64,000 nt of DNA, from the NCBI GenBank assembly GCA_014898415.1, contig RCTD01000001.1, positions 930,001 through 994,000 of the forward strand, in the 5' to 3' direction. Source of the DNA: Stromatinia cepivora (taxonomy: Eukaryota; Ascomycota; Leotiomycetes; Helotiales; Sclerotiniaceae). Position 1 is the first letter of the stretch, and every line of letters starts with the position of its first letter. A program made the position numbers and the translations under genes. The notes beneath the pieces were generated by a model. It saw only the letters and a list, made by a program, of their open reading frames with translations. It had not been told where the DNA came from and searched no databases. Positions 62,567 to 64,000 of this stretch are shown here, in pieces.

Positions 62567-63674
62567 TTGACTTGGTATTGGGCTTTGGATTGGATTTGGA
62601 AAGTATGGGGTGAGATGAGAAGAGGGGAGAAGAGATGAAGGTAAAAGTGGAAGTGGAAGTGAGTGAATGATTGAGTGAGTAAATGAATGAATGATATTGA
62701 GTCAAGATTGAAGTTTGGGGTTTAGAAGACTAAAGAAACAAAAGTTTCGGTGTGGAAAGTGGAAAAAGAAAAATATGGGGGGAGACGCGACGCGAGACGT
62801 GTATGGCAGGGATCTTCAATCTGAATTTCATTTTTTGTCACGTGTTAAATAAGTGGCATCGGAATATTGTAGTACCGGACCTTGTCTCCAAGCTTCCTCG
62901 CTTTTGAATTCTATCTTTTCATTAATTAATCATCCAGTGCGAAGAATCAATTCTTGAAAGAAAACAAAGTCTCACTGAAAACCATTGTCATCAACTATGA
63001 GAGCATTACAAAAGTTCAAATATCTAAGATTCCTCCTTTTGCTGTATTACTAGACCTTTACCGATCTCAAAAGTTTTCCTTCTCAATTCCCCGACTAAAA
63101 TCACAAAGTACGTGATCGAAATTTCGAAAACTAGAGTTCGTTCATTTACATAATTGAAGCAAGTGTCTTCTAATCCATGATGAGAATTCCTGTCTTGGAC
63201 CAATGTTGAATGTTTAGGAGGTTAGGTCTAGCTAGTAGTTGAGCAAGATACTTAAGTTCTTCCACTTACCTCGCTGAGTTCATTGGACTCCTCTTGCCAC
63301 TTTCCTCAACCCTTTTTATACATTGACTGGATATCATACGGGTGGGGCATCTTTTTGTGCCCTCTTGGAGTACAAACTATCATGTTTGGTTATTTTAAGC
63401 CACATTTTCTATCATGTCTATCAAGTTTTGCATCTCTAATAATTTTCCTTCCAAAGTCCCATCTACATCTCCGTTATCAACCGGATATTCACTCATCCAG
63501 ACTTCTCTTGAATCCATTATTCTACCAATTAAGATCGTCCATAACAAAAAATGCCACTATCCCATCAAACTCCAACTTCTAGTTTGTCGCCTTCCAACTT
63601 CGCTTCCATGATATATACCCCAACAGCCATCCAATATCCACAGCCCTGTTATCTACCCGAGACCCTCTTCTCCT
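62567..63674. other. Intergenic region with dUTPase promoter
   Basis: A G/A-rich leader (62567-62800) lies upstream of dUTPase. Further right is ordinary non-coding DNA. Plus-strand frames at 63283 and 63414 are short, with no motif. Confidence 0.45.
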
Positions 63675-64000
63675 TCAACACCATATCTCTCTCACGCTCA
63701 CCGCATCCCTCTCCCAGTCACGGTCCCGATCAAACTCGTCCTCATCCGGTTCCACAGCATTAAAACCACCATTCATTCCCACGCTCCCAATCAACCGTGT
63801 CCATGGCTCTCCCTGCATATGTCCCCACTCGCCTTTGGACGGATAAACACCATATCTCTCGTGTACCATCTGTTTCATATTCAACCACTCCACACGCTCA
63901 TTTATTATTTTAACTACCTCGTCAAATTTCTTTCGAAGTGCTTCTTCGCGCCTCCTTTCCTTTTCCTTCTCCTTTTTCATCTTTTCCTTCTCCTTTTCCA
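63675..64000 (-). CDS. Partial charged coiled-coil protein, 5' end beyond window
   Basis: The frame is open from the right window edge and ends at a stop at 63675. The visible N-side is a Lys/Glu-rich helix (EKMKKEKEKERRREEALRKK) likely to form a coiled coil. It is followed by a more globular-looking part (VEWLNMKQMVHERYGVYPSK) and an acidic tail. GTGAGCG near 63700 could be an intron donor, so the last residues may not be coding. No family was recognised. Confidence 0.5.
   Translation of the reverse strand, partial: EKEKEKMKKEKEKERRREEALRKKFDEVVKIINERVEWLNMKQMVHERYGVYPSKGEWGHMQGEPWTRLIGSVGMNGGFNAVEPDEDEFDRDRDWERDAVSVREIWC

Noticed and set aside
1..64000. tRNA, rRNA, CRISPR arrays, bacterial promoters or terminators
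   Set aside because: None recognised by eye. The spliced genes and RIP-type repeats are eukaryotic and fungal. A tRNA scan would be needed to exclude tRNA genes fully.

Overview
The window is nuclear DNA from a filamentous ascomycete, most likely a Botrytis/Sclerotinia-type leotiomycete. Genes have short introns (about 45-200 nt) with GTA/GTR donors and CTAAC-like branch points. AT-rich blocks carry C-to-T and G-to-A decay typical of RIP. The class III hybrid histidine kinase has residues I365, Q369 and N373 at the positions used for Botrytis cinerea BOS1. All exon models were made by eye from splice signals, frame and family motifs; none is backed by transcripts or database searches.

Layout. 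0-5 kb: an AT-rich accessory block with a small secreted precursor made of Kex2/Ste13-type peptide repeats (minus strand, 343-757). About 2 kb away, divergently placed, is a UstYa/DUF3328-type oxidase gene with broken reading frame (2827-3913). Together they look like the edge of a fungal RiPP (dikaritin-type) locus that probably continues left of the window. 5.9-10.2 kb: BOS1-type osmosensing histidine kinase. 10.2-16 kb: long intergenic DNA with a TA-flanked 436-bp MITE, a 123-bp palindromic element and several tandem repeats. 16.2-20.7 kb: a degraded P-loop GTPase-like gene and two unrecognised genes arranged tail to tail. 20.97-27.98 kb: a 7-kb Ty3/gypsy LTR retrotransposon, heavily RIP-mutated, with two 255-bp LTRs. 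29.5-33.7 kb: Unc13/MUN-C2 protein. 35.1-38.3 kb: F-box protein. 39.1-40.9 kb: nitrate transporter. 41-48.8 kb: gene-poor, with small uncertain or broken ORFs. 48.8-50.4 kb: zinc-finger protein. 50.4-55.9 kb: no convincing gene. 55.9-62.6 kb: dense housekeeping block of a hexose-type MFS transporter, PCNA, pyridoxal kinase and dUTPase. 63.7 kb to the end: the 3' part of a coiled-coil gene that runs off the window.

Functionally, PCNA and dUTPase both serve DNA replication, and the histidine kinase feeds the HOG osmotic stress pathway. The MUN-C2 protein is expected in exocytosis. The most interesting unexplained signal is the Kex2-repeat peptide precursor, which no simple ORF reveals: it needs two small introns to join a signal peptide to five 14-residue repeats. 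Its UstYa-like neighbour is the only cluster partner visible.
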